Shown here: piece after piece, positions 1-5,537 of the stretch
Layout: each line of letters begins with the position of its first letter
Position numbering within the stretch: position 1 is the first letter of the stretch
Assembly: GCA_003235785.1 (NCBI GenBank)
Contig: QJYE01000206.1
Span: 1-5,718 of the forward strand
DNA from: Nitrospirota bacterium
Lineage (GTDB): Bacteria; Nitrospirota; Nitrospiria; Nitrospirales; UBA8639
Length of the DNA: 5,718 bases
Reading direction: 5' to 3'
Notes under the pieces: generated by a model
The model's input: only the letters and a program-made list of their open reading frames with translations
Told to the model about the DNA's origin: nothing
Databases searched by the model: none
Program-made: the position numbers and the translations under genes

Positions 1-48
1 AAGTGGAGGGTTTGGACTACAGTTCTTAGGGTAAGTCAAAAAGAGAGA

Positions 49-79
49 AAAGAACCCGCCCTGTCAGGCGGAATTCTTT
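49..79 (-). terminator. Terminator-like hairpin, possibly bidirectional
   Basis: AAAGAA (49-54) pairs with TTCTTT (74-79), and CCGCC (56-60) pairs with GGCGG (67-71). This gives an 11-bp stem with a small internal bulge and a 6-nt loop. On the minus strand the stem is followed by a pyrimidine-rich run (TTCTTTTCTCTCTTTTT), as in an intrinsic terminator. It could end the CBS gene transcript, though it lies about 300 bp beyond that stop codon, or serve an unseen gene left of the window. On the plus strand the tail is only ATTCTTTA, which is weaker. Confidence 0.45.
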
Positions 80-171
80 AGAGAAGTTTGAATAAATGAG
101 ATTTTCAAGGGAAATATACTCAGAGTGGCGTTGCCTATCCCAAAGGCTTTGGGTCGGTTCAAAAAAGCATG

Positions 172-227
172 CCCTGAGCCTTTCAAAGGGTTCGTCCAGT
201 CCCGTCCTGAGCAATGCCGAAGGGAAG
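172..227. repeat. Two degenerate copies of a CCTGAGC...AAGGG interspersed repeat
   Basis: Unit 1 (172-190) runs CCCTGAGC...AAAGGG and is followed by TTCGTCC. Unit 2 (204-227) runs GTCCTGAGC...GAAGGG. CCTGAGC occurs at 173-179 and 206-212, and AAGGG at 186-190 and 220-224. The pattern resembles the CCTGAGC-TGTCGAAGG family that is scattered through many environmental genomes and yields spurious peptides of the SLSKG/LSNAEG kind. That family assignment is from memory. The open frames crossing it (96-335 and 125-484 plus; 26-358 minus) have no domain or good ribosome binding site and are treated as non-coding. Confidence 0.55.
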
Positions 228-286
228 GCCACAGCCGTTCTTATGCGCGGAGCGTACTTCCAATACGTGAGCACGGGAAACTGGCA

Positions 287-308
287 CCCTGCCTGCGCGA
301 AGGCAGGG
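287..308. repeat. Perfect 8-bp hairpin, CCCTGCCT/AGGCAGGG
   Basis: CCCTGCCT (287-294) and AGGCAGGG (301-308) are perfect inverted copies around a 6-nt loop (GCGCGA). There is no T-run on either side, so it is unlikely to be a terminator. Its position right after the repeat pair at 172-227 suggests it belongs to the same mosaic of interspersed palindromic repeats. The rest of 1-367 shows no supportable gene. Confidence 0.5.
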
Positions 309-367
309 AACGCCGCCTCGCTTATTCCATCCTGATAAGGTGGAACAGTTGTTCTCAACAGCCCCCT

Positions 368-805
368 TTACTCAGGTTCAGAACTGACATAGCCCAACAA
401 AATATCGCGCCTTGCGACGATGCCAACCAGTTTCCCATCTTTATTATCGATGACAGGCACCCGAATCACATGATTGGTCTGTAACACATAGATCAGCGTC
501 CTTATATCAGTATCTGGCGTCACGCTAACCGTTTCGTGGGTCATAATCTGACCCGCTGATATGTCACTCAATTTTTTGCCCGTATCAAGCACGCCAAGAA
601 GGTCGAATTCCGTGACAATTCCCAACAACCGTTGTTTACGATCCACAATCGGCACTCCACCAAATCCCTCAATCATCAATGAGGCCAACACATCCCCCTT
701 CGTCTCCTTGTGCCCAAATTGCACCTCCTTCTCCATGATGTCGACTACTCTCAAACGGTCAAAAATCGGCCCTTCTGAATCAAGTACATCATTTTTTTGA
801 ATCAT
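368..805 (-). CDS. Stand-alone CBS-pair protein
   Basis: A 145-residue protein made almost entirely of two CBS domains, at about residues 20-76 and 85-140. Each ends in the typical nucleotide-side motif: GIVTEFDLL at 62-70 and GIVARRDIL at 128-136. Each opens with an IM motif (DIM at 22-24, QIM at 86-88). CBS pairs usually bind adenine nucleotides (AMP, ATP, SAM and related) and act as energy or redox sensors. No catalytic, transporter or DNA-binding domain is attached, so the partner is unknown. The ATG at 805 is preferred to a TTG at 829 because a very strong Shine-Dalgarno sequence lies between them. There is no signal peptide, so it is predicted cytosolic. It is transcribed divergently from the peptidase gene, with no same-strand neighbour close by. 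The two-domain fold is confident; the biological role is not. Confidence 0.9.
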   Translation of the reverse strand: MIQKNDVLDSEGPIFDRLRVVDIMEKEVQFGHKETKGDVLASLMIEGFGGVPIVDRKQRLLGIVTEFDLLGVLDTGKKLSDISAGQIMTHETVSVTPDTDIRTLIYVLQTNHVIRVPVIDNKDGKLVGIVARRDILLGYVSSEPE

Positions 806-1344
806 GGAATTCCCCTCCTCTCCTTTCAAAACCCGGGATAAGCATTCGAGTCACATCTTCCCGTTCACAAGGCCATTTTCTGAGGATAACACGCCTAACA
901 TCACTCGCCCTCATGCTGAGAAGGACACCGAGAGCAATTTTCAAGAAACCCCTCCCTTGTATGAAAAATCAAAATTCAGCTGACATTTGGCTTGCCCGAT
1001 ACCAAATACCCCCCTCAACATTTTTGTAAAAAGCAATTTCTGATCCTAAATTCACGTCCTAGCAAAAGCTGCAGGCATTAAACACAAATAGCGGTTTTTT
1101 TTAAATTTGCAGGGTAGTTTTAGGGTAATAAATTCCGGTCCTGGAAGGACGGGACATGCAGTCATGTTGGGAACGGGCCTGGAGTACCGTCTCTCAATAG
1201 TCGTTCAAGTGATCCATTTTTCCTCAGTGGTTACTCTTGGGATTGCCCCTTTTTTACCCACATAGGCTATGCAGGTGTAGAGCTCCCGGAAAATCATGGG
1301 AAAAAGGAGAGTCCGTCTCCCACCTGTTACAATGGGTGATTACT
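806..1344. other. Divergent intergenic region between CBS and peptidase genes
   Basis: About 540 bp with no supportable gene. It is AT-rich in the middle (about 950-1135). It contains a dyad ATTTGG-N11-CCAAAT (985-1007) and a weak plus-strand promoter guess, TTGCAG (1107-1112), 16 bp, TAAATT (1129-1134). There are three leader hairpins: 1135-1153 (GTCCT/AGGAC core with a mismatch and a CC/GG base), 1154-1167 (ACATG/CATGT) and 1306-1320 (GGAGA/TCTCC). The peptidase reading frame stays open back to a TTG at 1237, but residues from that extension are not domain-like. A 38-codon plus-strand frame from the ATG at about 912 has no ribosome binding site and was not called. Confidence 0.5.
812..826 (-). 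promoter_or_regulatory. Strong ribosome binding site fixing the CBS gene start
   Basis: On the minus strand the sequence reads AAAGGAGAGGAGGGG, ending 6 nt before the ATG at 805. It contains two overlapping purine-rich Shine-Dalgarno cores. It lies inside the 5' extension that a TTG start at 829 would need, which argues for the ATG. Confidence 0.8.
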
Positions 1345-2364
1345 ATGAACGCACGTCATCGCCAGGAACGCCTGACCCGCCGGTTATCATTATTCCTTTC
1401 GAGCATTGTCTTTCTCTTGCTTCTGATGATGCTGTTGATTGGTAGCCATGAAACGTCAGAGATCGTCCTCCGTATGGTAGTGGCGTTTCTTGTGGCTATA
1501 GTTCTCTATCGGTTTCTGACCCGGAAAGACCGCCGTCGAGCAGCCCTTCGGAAACAACCATTTCCGACATCGTGGGAACACGTTTTACAACGGGAAGTCC
1601 CGTTTTTTCGGACACTCGAAGAATCGGAACAAAATCGCTTTCGAGAGGAAGTGCAGATCTTTCTACATGAAAAACGGATCACCGGCATTAAGACATCCGT
1701 TGATGACACCGTGCGTGTATTGGTGGCAACAAGTGCGATTATCCCCATTTTTGGGTTTCCCGGGTGGGAATGGGACCAAATTCGTGAGGTACTCATTTAC
1801 CCCACCACCTTTAATGAACAATACGAAATGGGGTCTGTAGGAAACCACGATGTGCTGGGCATGGTCGGGCGTGGAGCGATGAATCGCATGATGATTCTGT
1901 CCAAGCCTGAGTTATTACAAGGATTTCGTCTGGGTCAGGATCGTCACAACGTAGGCATTCATGAGTTTACCCATTTGCTGGATAAATCTGACGGCGCGGT
2001 AGATGGAGTACCTTCGATTGGCTTACCACCATCTGCCGTGACCCCATGGCTGAAGCTCATACATCAAGAAATGGAAAACATCCGGACCGGGCACTCGGAT
2101 ATCGATCCGTATGGATTGAAAAATGAAGGCGAATTTTTTGCGGTCGTATCTGAATACTTTTTTGAAAACCCGGAAAAAATGAAACGGAAGCATCCTGAAT
2201 TATACGCCATGCTCGAGCGAGTCTTTCACCAGGATCCACAAGCGCGGATCAAAAACGCTTTGGTGTCCATGGTGAAACCTAACGCCGGACGATTAGGCCG
2301 CCATGCTCCCTGTCCCTGCGGGAGCGGAAAGAAATACAAACATTGTTGTTTAGTGAATGAATGA
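1345..2364 (+). CDS. Membrane-anchored MtfA-family zinc peptidase with C-terminal SEC-C motif
   Basis: A 339-residue protein. Two hydrophobic segments at about 14-33 and 38-58 form a probable hairpin anchor, followed by a basic KDRRR stretch. Residues from about 68 to 305 match the MtfA/zinc-dependent peptidase family. They include the zinc site HEFTH (H206, E207, H210) and a downstream EFFAVVSEYFFE block (263-274), whose E263 corresponds to the third zinc ligand in MtfA. In Escherichia coli MtfA is soluble, cleaves peptides and interacts with the repressor Mlc; no such partner is seen here. The C-terminus carries a SEC-C zinc motif, CPCGSGKKYKHCC (323-335), as at the end of SecA. Four positive residues in the tail suggest contact with nucleic acid or ribosome, which is inference. 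The ATG at 1345 follows GGTGAT (1335-1340) with 4-nt spacing; an in-frame TTG at 1237 would add 36 poorly conserved-looking residues. The catalytic domain is expected on the cytosolic side. No partner gene is adjacent on the same strand. Confidence 0.88.
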   Translation: MNARHRQERLTRRLSLFLSSIVFLLLLMMLLIGSHETSEIVLRMVVAFLVAIVLYRFLTRKDRRRAALRKQPFPTSWEHVLQREVPFFRTLEESEQNRFREEVQIFLHEKRITGIKTSVDDTVRVLVATSAIIPIFGFPGWEWDQIREVLIYPTTFNEQYEMGSVGNHDVLGMVGRGAMNRMMILSKPELLQGFRLGQDRHNVGIHEFTHLLDKSDGAVDGVPSIGLPPSAVTPWLKLIHQEMENIRTGHSDIDPYGLKNEGEFFAVVSEYFFENPEKMKRKHPELYAMLERVFHQDPQARIKNALVSMVKPNAGRLGRHAPCPCGSGKKYKHCCLVNE

Positions 2365-2408
2365 AACGTGTCCTGATCCCTGGGCGACTCAGAAATACGG
2401 TCCGGAAA

Positions 2409-2492
2409 ACGTTCCACCGGAACGTCTCTACAAAAAATGGACGTGGTACCTTTGCATGCTGTCTCATCCTGTAGAGACGTCTCGGTGAGACG
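2409..2492. repeat. Nested palindromic repeat cluster built on CGTCTC/GAGACG
   Basis: Three inverted repeats interlock. ACGTTCC (2409-2415) pairs with GGAACGT (2419-2425). ACGTCTCTACA (2422-2432) pairs perfectly over 11 bp with TGTAGAGACGT (2470-2480), separated by 37 bp. CGTCTC (2478-2483) pairs with GAGACG (2487-2492). GAGACGTCTC (2474-2483) is itself a perfect palindrome. The arms resemble the TGTAGAGACG palindromes dispersed in many bacterial genomes, though here their order is inverted. There is no T-run, so a terminator role is not supported on the plus strand. Confidence 0.6.
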
Positions 2493-2601
2493 CCTCGGCA
2501 TCGTGACGTTGAACCGCCCAAGAAGTGAGAAACCTTGCCGACCGGCGTGCGGGGAAAAACCCTGAGGAGCTGACATCCGCAGAAAACCTGGAAGTGTCAT
2601 A

Positions 2602-2631
2602 GAAAAAAAGAGAGCCGCCAAGGCCGCTCTC
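2602..2631 (-). terminator. Intrinsic terminator of the macro-domain gene
   Basis: On the minus strand GAGAGC (2631-2626) pairs with GCTCTC (2615-2610), with an inner GGC/GCC pairing across one mismatch. The stem is followed directly by TTTTTTTCT (2609-2601). It lies about 50 bp past the stop of the macro-domain gene. The GC-rich stem and seven-T tract make this the clearest terminator in the window. Confidence 0.8.
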
Positions 2632-2683
2632 GGCCTAAAAGCCTCAACGAACTCTCTCCCCTTCTTACCTCAACAACCTCCGC

Positions 2684-3172
2684 TTACAGTTTCTCTGCCG
2701 CCTGAACTCCAGGATGATAGGTTGAATAGACCACGATGGGAATAGGCAGATCGCCCAAATGCTTTTCAATCAGTGGTTTAACATCTTTCCAGTCCAGGCC
2801 TCCAACCCCGGTGGCTAACTTTGGCAGCGCCACACTGGTGAATTTTTCGGTTTCAATAGTTTTCCGCAAAGCCTTAAGACAATGATTCACATTTTCCACC
2901 GACGCTTTCCCCGGTCGACCTCCGTGGCTAGGCGGTGGCTCCTGTGTCAGGAGGTTGATAATACGAACACCCCCTGCCCCGCCCCAGGTCCACAATTCAC
3001 CGGGCTTGGGTTCAGACACTTGGCAGGCGTGCTTGAAATCTTTGTACATTGCGGGCCACCGCTCCCGCAGCGCAAGGGCCAAGCCGTTGGCAAAATTGTC
3101 ATGTGGGGCAACCCCATGCGCGACAGCGCCGGCTTTGGTTAATAGAATGTCCCCTTCTACTTCCTGAATCAT
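2684..3172 (-). CDS. Orphan macro-domain protein (Poa1/TARG1/DarG-like group)
   Basis: A 162-residue single-domain protein. The N-terminus has GDIL (7-10), whose Asp8 matches the adenine-contacting residue of macro domains. The second loop reads HGVAPHDNFANGLAL (19-33). A phosphate-binding loop follows at LPKLATGVGGLDW (116-128), the form seen in the Poa1p/TARG1/DarG branch. Proteins of this fold bind ADP-ribose and many hydrolyse ADP-ribose-1''-phosphate or remove ADP-ribose from proteins or DNA. The positions matching human TARG1 Lys84 and Asp125 appear to be Gln77 and Gly124 by my hand alignment, so the catalytic mechanism cannot be assumed. No DarT-like toxin is adjacent, so this is not a visible toxin-antitoxin pair. 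The ATG at 3172 is chosen over an upstream start at 3190 because AAGGAGG lies 7 nt before it. It appears monocistronic, with its own terminator at 2602-2631. Confidence 0.88.
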   Translation of the reverse strand: MIQEVEGDILLTKAGAVAHGVAPHDNFANGLALALRERWPAMYKDFKHACQVSEPKPGELWTWGGAGGVRIINLLTQEPPPSHGGRPGKASVENVNHCLKALRKTIETEKFTSVALPKLATGVGGLDWKDVKPLIEKHLGDLPIPIVVYSTYHPGVQAAEKL

Positions 3173-3179
3173 AGACTGT

Positions 3180-3186
3180 CCTCCTT
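3180..3186 (-). promoter_or_regulatory. Ribosome binding site fixing the macro gene start
   Basis: A full AAGGAGG on the minus strand with 7-nt spacing to the ATG at 3172. It excludes the in-frame start at 3190, which would place this motif inside the coding sequence. Confidence 0.85.
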
Positions 3187-3217
3187 GCAACTGAAATACG
3201 TGAATAACGAGGGCAAA

Positions 3218-3240
3218 TGTTTGTTTTCATGTGGCAAACA
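3218..3240. promoter_or_regulatory. TGTTTG-N11-CAAACA dyad upstream of the macro gene
   Basis: Six-bp arms at 3218-3223 and 3235-3240 form a 23-bp dyad 46-68 bp upstream of the macro start codon. This is a suitable place for an operator or for the upstream part of a promoter. I cannot name a regulator, and a match of this length can occur by chance. The rest of 3187-3419 shows no gene and no clear terminator for the alanine dehydrogenase. Confidence 0.3.
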
Positions 3241-3419
3241 ATGATCGACTTTTATGAAATCATTCCCCAGGCCCTTCAATGAACTCTTGCAATACTGGAT
3301 TCCCGTTTGAAAATAAGAAAATGCCGCCAGGCTCGATACAACGCCTCATATTCTTTTACGAGGCCTCACATGATTTAACCAGACCTGACAGATCAAATCT
3401 AATTTTTTCTCAATGGATC

Positions 3420-4523
3420 TTACAGTTTAAATGGGCGATACCTGTCGAGCTTATCAAGGGCCTCGGCTACAGCCCGACAGGTGAGATGGCCTTGGTAAAC
3501 GTTGGCGCCCTTCGCAAACCCTGCATCTTTCTGCAAAGATTCACATCCCTCATTTGCGAGTGCCATGGCGTAGGGCAGAGTCGCGGTGGTCAACGCAATC
3601 GTGGACGTATGCGGATACGCCCCTGGCATATTGGTCACGCAATAATGAATAACGCCATGCTGCATGAATATTGGGTCAGAATGCGATGTGGGGCGTGAGG
3701 TTGCAAAGCACCCTCCCTGATCGATACTGACATCGACGATGACTGAGCCTGGCTCCATGGCACGGACCCTAGATTCTGAAACAACGGACGGCGCTTTGGC
3801 CCCGGGCAGCAGGACGGCTCCCACAATGAGATCAGCAGAACGGGTCGCTTCCGAAAGATTTTCTGGAGTGGAAAAAATAAACTCAAAATTCTCCCCAATT
3901 GCCGCTTTAAGGCTCGGCAGTCTTTCTTCAAACAATCCGGCGACACTGACATTCGCCCCAAGTCCCAACGCGGCCCGAGCCGCATGTCGCCCCACAATAC
4001 CATCACCGATCACAAGGACGTTTCCGTTGCGCTTCCCGAGCAGCATCCCAAGGAGCGTCCCCTTACCACCATTCACATGCGCGAGGTAATGGCTCCCCAC
4101 GGTAATCGCCATCGTACCCGCCACCGCACTCATCGGTTCTAACAACGGTAAGCGGCCCAAATGGTCTTCGACCGTCTCGTAGGCAATAGCAGTCGTTCCT
4201 GCGGTTAGAAGAGCTTCCGTGAGCGCAGGTTCAACCCCACTCAAATGGAGGTAGGTAAAAAGAATCTGCCGACCTAAGTATTTGTACTCGGTCTCCAGCG
4301 GCTCCTTGACCTTGATCACCAGATCCACGTTCCAGGCTTGGTCCTGGCTGACCGTTTTGGCTCCTGCAACCAGATACTCTTCATCCTGAAATCCTGACCC
4401 AAGTCCGGCCTGGCTTTGGATCAGGACCTCATGCCCTTGCTCCACGAGTTGACGTGCACCATTAGGCGTCAAAGCCACGCGATGTTCGCGATCTTTAATC
4501 TCTTTGGGAACCCCTATCCTCAT
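3420..4523 (-). CDS. ald: Alanine dehydrogenase, divergent at the coenzyme site
   Basis: A 367-residue cytosolic oxidoreductase that interconverts L-alanine with pyruvate and ammonium using NAD(H). Length and architecture match the family. The start MRIGVPKEI is the usual N-terminus and fixes the ATG at 4523, although the upstream Shine-Dalgarno (GGAATGG) is weak. By alignment to the Mycobacterium enzyme the catalytic set is intact: R15, K73 (in KVKEP), H93 (in YLHL) and D268 (in SIDQGG). The Rossmann glycine motif is G173-D-G-I-V-G178. Two family positions differ. The usual acidic residue at the end of the second strand, which holds the NAD ribose, is Gly196 (VAGLF instead of V-x-D). The usual GVPGV segment before the Rossmann fold reads GMLLGKRNG. 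The gene sits 51 bp downstream of the coiled-coil gene on the same strand, probably in one operon. No terminator is obvious after its stop. Confidence 0.93.
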   Translation of the reverse strand: MRIGVPKEIKDREHRVALTPNGARQLVEQGHEVLIQSQAGLGSGFQDEEYLVAGAKTVSQDQAWNVDLVIKVKEPLETEYKYLGRQILFTYLHLSGVEPALTEALLTAGTTAIAYETVEDHLGRLPLLEPMSAVAGTMAITVGSHYLAHVNGGKGTLLGMLLGKRNGNVLVIGDGIVGRHAARAALGLGANVSVAGLFEERLPSLKAAIGENFEFIFSTPENLSEATRSADLIVGAVLLPGAKAPSVVSESRVRAMEPGSVIVDVSIDQGGCFATSRPTSHSDPIFMQHGVIHYCVTNMPGAYPHTSTIALTTATLPYAMALANEGCESLQKDAGFAKGANVYQGHLTCRAVAEALDKLDRYRPFKL

Positions 4524-4574
4524 ACTATTACCATTCCGTTGCTCTCACACTTCCTCAAAAACTATTGACCTGAC

Positions 4575-4838
4575 TCACAACGCCTTCTTAATCCGTTCGT
4601 ATCCTTGCTTGATCTCATCCGCGAGGAGCCCTGCTGCGGTCGCGATGGATTCTTTCGTCTGACTCGCGACTTCATTCACAGTGTCCATTTTCCCTTTCAC
4701 TTCTTCCCACTTGGTTTCAAGTGTGTCCCACTCATCACGAACCTCAGCTTTTGCCAAATGAAGTTTTACATTAATCTCATCACGCTGTTGCTTCAGATCA
4801 TCCATCACTTTTTTAAGATCGTCCATTGTGTACCCCAT
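4575..4838 (-). CDS. Small alpha-helical coiled-coil protein, Sll1863-like
   Basis: An 87-residue, highly charged protein. Residues 1-60 are rich in Lys, Glu and Asp with spaced Leu, Val, Met and Trp, typical of an amphipathic helical coiled coil (LKQQRDEINVKL at 15-26; DEWDTLETKWEEVKGKM near 35-51). A shorter helical segment ends in ERIKKAL. There is no signal peptide, membrane segment or cysteine. Composition and layout recall the Sll1863-type small stress proteins, an impression from memory only. The start at 4838 is supported by AAGGAGG (4847-4853) 8 nt upstream; an in-frame ATG at 4826 has no such site. It lies 51 bp ahead of ald on the same strand and may be co-transcribed with it. The function is unknown. 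Confidence 0.8.
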   Translation of the reverse strand: MGYTMDDLKKVMDDLKQQRDEINVKLHLAKAEVRDEWDTLETKWEEVKGKMDTVNEVASQTKESIATAAGLLADEIKQGYERIKKAL

Positions 4839-4925
4839 AATCGATTCCTCCTTTTCTTCCTGGTTTCAACTCGCTCGTGCAACAGAAGGGTGAATAACCA
4901 AAGATACCTCATCGGATGCTTGGAA

Positions 4926-5030
4926 CCCAAGGGGTTTCAAATGGACAAGGCTGCACCCGATGGAGCCCTCGCCCCGATTGAGTTCATAAATCTTAGCTTG
5001 TCCAAATCCCTGGGCTTTAAACCCCATGGG
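4926..5030. repeat. Long imperfect inverted repeat in the intergenic region
   Basis: CCCAAGGGGTTT (4926-4937) pairs with AAACCCCATGGG (5019-5030) at 11 of 12 positions. Inside it TGGACAAG (4942-4949) pairs perfectly with CTTGTCCA (4997-5004). The 47-bp centre has little further pairing that I can see. The element lies between the HxlR gene stop and the coiled-coil gene start, so it could be a structured leader, a small palindromic mobile element, or a repeat remnant. No transposase is present. A further GCATTC/GAATGC pair (5033-5038 with 5094-5099) flanks it on the right. The plus-strand frame at 4605-5105 overlaps it and looks spurious. Confidence 0.5.
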
Positions 5031-5124
5031 AGGCATTCACACAGCTGGCCCACCCGAATAGAACATTTCCAACCGGTGGTGCACGCATGGGTTGAATGCG
5101 CCTAATACCCCTATGGTGAAAAAG

Positions 5125-5496
5125 TCATTGAATCCTTTTCTTACGTCTCGTCCTGGCATTGGCTCCGCCGTTTTCTTGCTCCTGCCATTGATACGCTAGC
5201 GTATTGATTTGATCAAGAATGGTGGTCAGTTCCCGGCCTTCGGTCGTAAGGCTATATGTGACTCTTGGAGGAACGGTTGGCTCATGATGACGAGAAATGA
5301 TTTCAGCATTCTCGAGAATACGCAGACGTTCTGTGAGCATTTTTGACGAAATACCTGGCATTTGCCGTTTGAGTTCACCGAATCGGGTGTCCCCATTTTT
5401 ATGCAACCGGCACAGGATATAAATCGTCCATCTGCCTGATAACACACGAAGTAACGAGTCTAAAGGACATCCAGTCGAACTTGAAGGTAATTTCAT
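5125..5496 (-). CDS. HxlR-family winged-helix transcriptional regulator
   Basis: A 123-residue DNA-binding protein of the HxlR (DUF24/MarR-like) family. The N-terminus has the typical C10-P-L...LSGRW (20-23) start. The winged helix-turn-helix follows, with RFGELKRQMPGISSKMLTERL near 38-58 and the wing around 65-85 (PRVTYSLTTEGREL). In several family members (YodB, HypR, QorR) the N-terminal Cys senses quinones, aldehydes or oxidants; Cys10 is at the expected place and a second Cys is at 29. Thiol sensing here is therefore inference. The tail (residues 108-123) is basic and longer than usual. The start at 5496 has only a weak ribosome binding site. The gene is divergent from the zinc-ribbon gene to its right, and the spacing and palindrome between them suggest that it regulates itself and that neighbour. 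Confidence 0.9.
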   Translation of the reverse strand: MKLPSSSTGCPLDSLLRVLSGRWTIYILCRLHKNGDTRFGELKRQMPGISSKMLTERLRILENAEIISRHHEPTVPPRVTYSLTTEGRELTTILDQINTLAYQWQEQENGGANARTRRKKRIQ

Positions 5497-5498
5497 GG

Positions 5499-5537
5499 TT
5501 ACTTTTGTGAACCTACTTTACTTTTGTAACTAGTTAC
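5499..5537. promoter_or_regulatory. Operator-like direct repeats and palindrome between divergent genes
   Basis: TTACTTTTGTGA (5499-5510) and TTACTTTTGTAA (5518-5529) are direct repeats matching at 11 of 12 positions with a 19-bp period. The second runs into a perfect 12-bp palindrome, GTAACTAGTTAC (5526-5537). A plausible plus-strand promoter is TTTACT (5517-5522), 16 bp, TATCTT (5539-5544), which would put the palindrome inside the spacer. On the minus strand TAAGAT (5544-5539) could serve as a -10 for the HxlR gene. HxlR proteins commonly bind such AT-rich dyads; binding here is inferred from position. Confidence 0.5.

Larger units (their letters stand above)
2365..2683. other. Convergent intergenic region with repeats and terminator
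   Basis: About 320 bp between the stop of the peptidase gene and the stop of the macro-domain gene. The left half is a cluster of palindromes (listed separately) and the right half ends in the macro gene's terminator. The frames that cross it on the minus strand (2226-2621 and 2279-2521) follow the repeat rather than any protein family and were not called. Between about 2500 and 2600 I see nothing recognisable. Confidence 0.55.

Noticed and set aside
26..484. Overlapping open frames on both strands (26-358 minus, 96-335 and 125-484 plus)
   Set aside because: They follow the interspersed repeats, have no recognisable domain, no convincing ribosome binding site, and conflict with each other and with the CBS gene.
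1237..1344. Longer peptidase start at TTG 1237
   Set aside because: The added 36 residues do not look like a family N-terminus, and no Shine-Dalgarno precedes the TTG; the ATG at 1345 is directly followed by the basic and hydrophobic anchor region.
1296..1449. Overlapping plus-strand small frame starting at ATG 1296
   Set aside because: About 50 codons, out of frame with the peptidase, no ribosome binding site and no recognisable features.
2226..2621. Minus-strand frames antisense to the peptidase 3' end and across the palindromic repeats
   Set aside because: Composition tracks the repeats, and the frame overlaps the well-supported SEC-C coding end; typical repeat-derived spurious protein.
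2684..3172. DarT/DarG-type toxin-antitoxin pair
   Set aside because: Only a macro domain is present. Neighbouring genes are a terminator-separated peptidase and alanine dehydrogenase, with no ADP-ribosyltransferase.
3343..3364. GCCTC/GAGGC hairpin after ald as a terminator
   Set aside because: The stem is only 5 bp with a 12-nt loop, and no T-run follows on the minus strand.
3279..4089. Plus-strand frames antisense to ald (3279-3698 and 3739-4089)
   Set aside because: Shadows of a strongly supported alanine dehydrogenase gene.
4605..5105. 166-codon plus-strand frame
   Set aside because: Antisense to the coiled-coil gene for half its length and crosses the inverted repeat; no domain or start signal.
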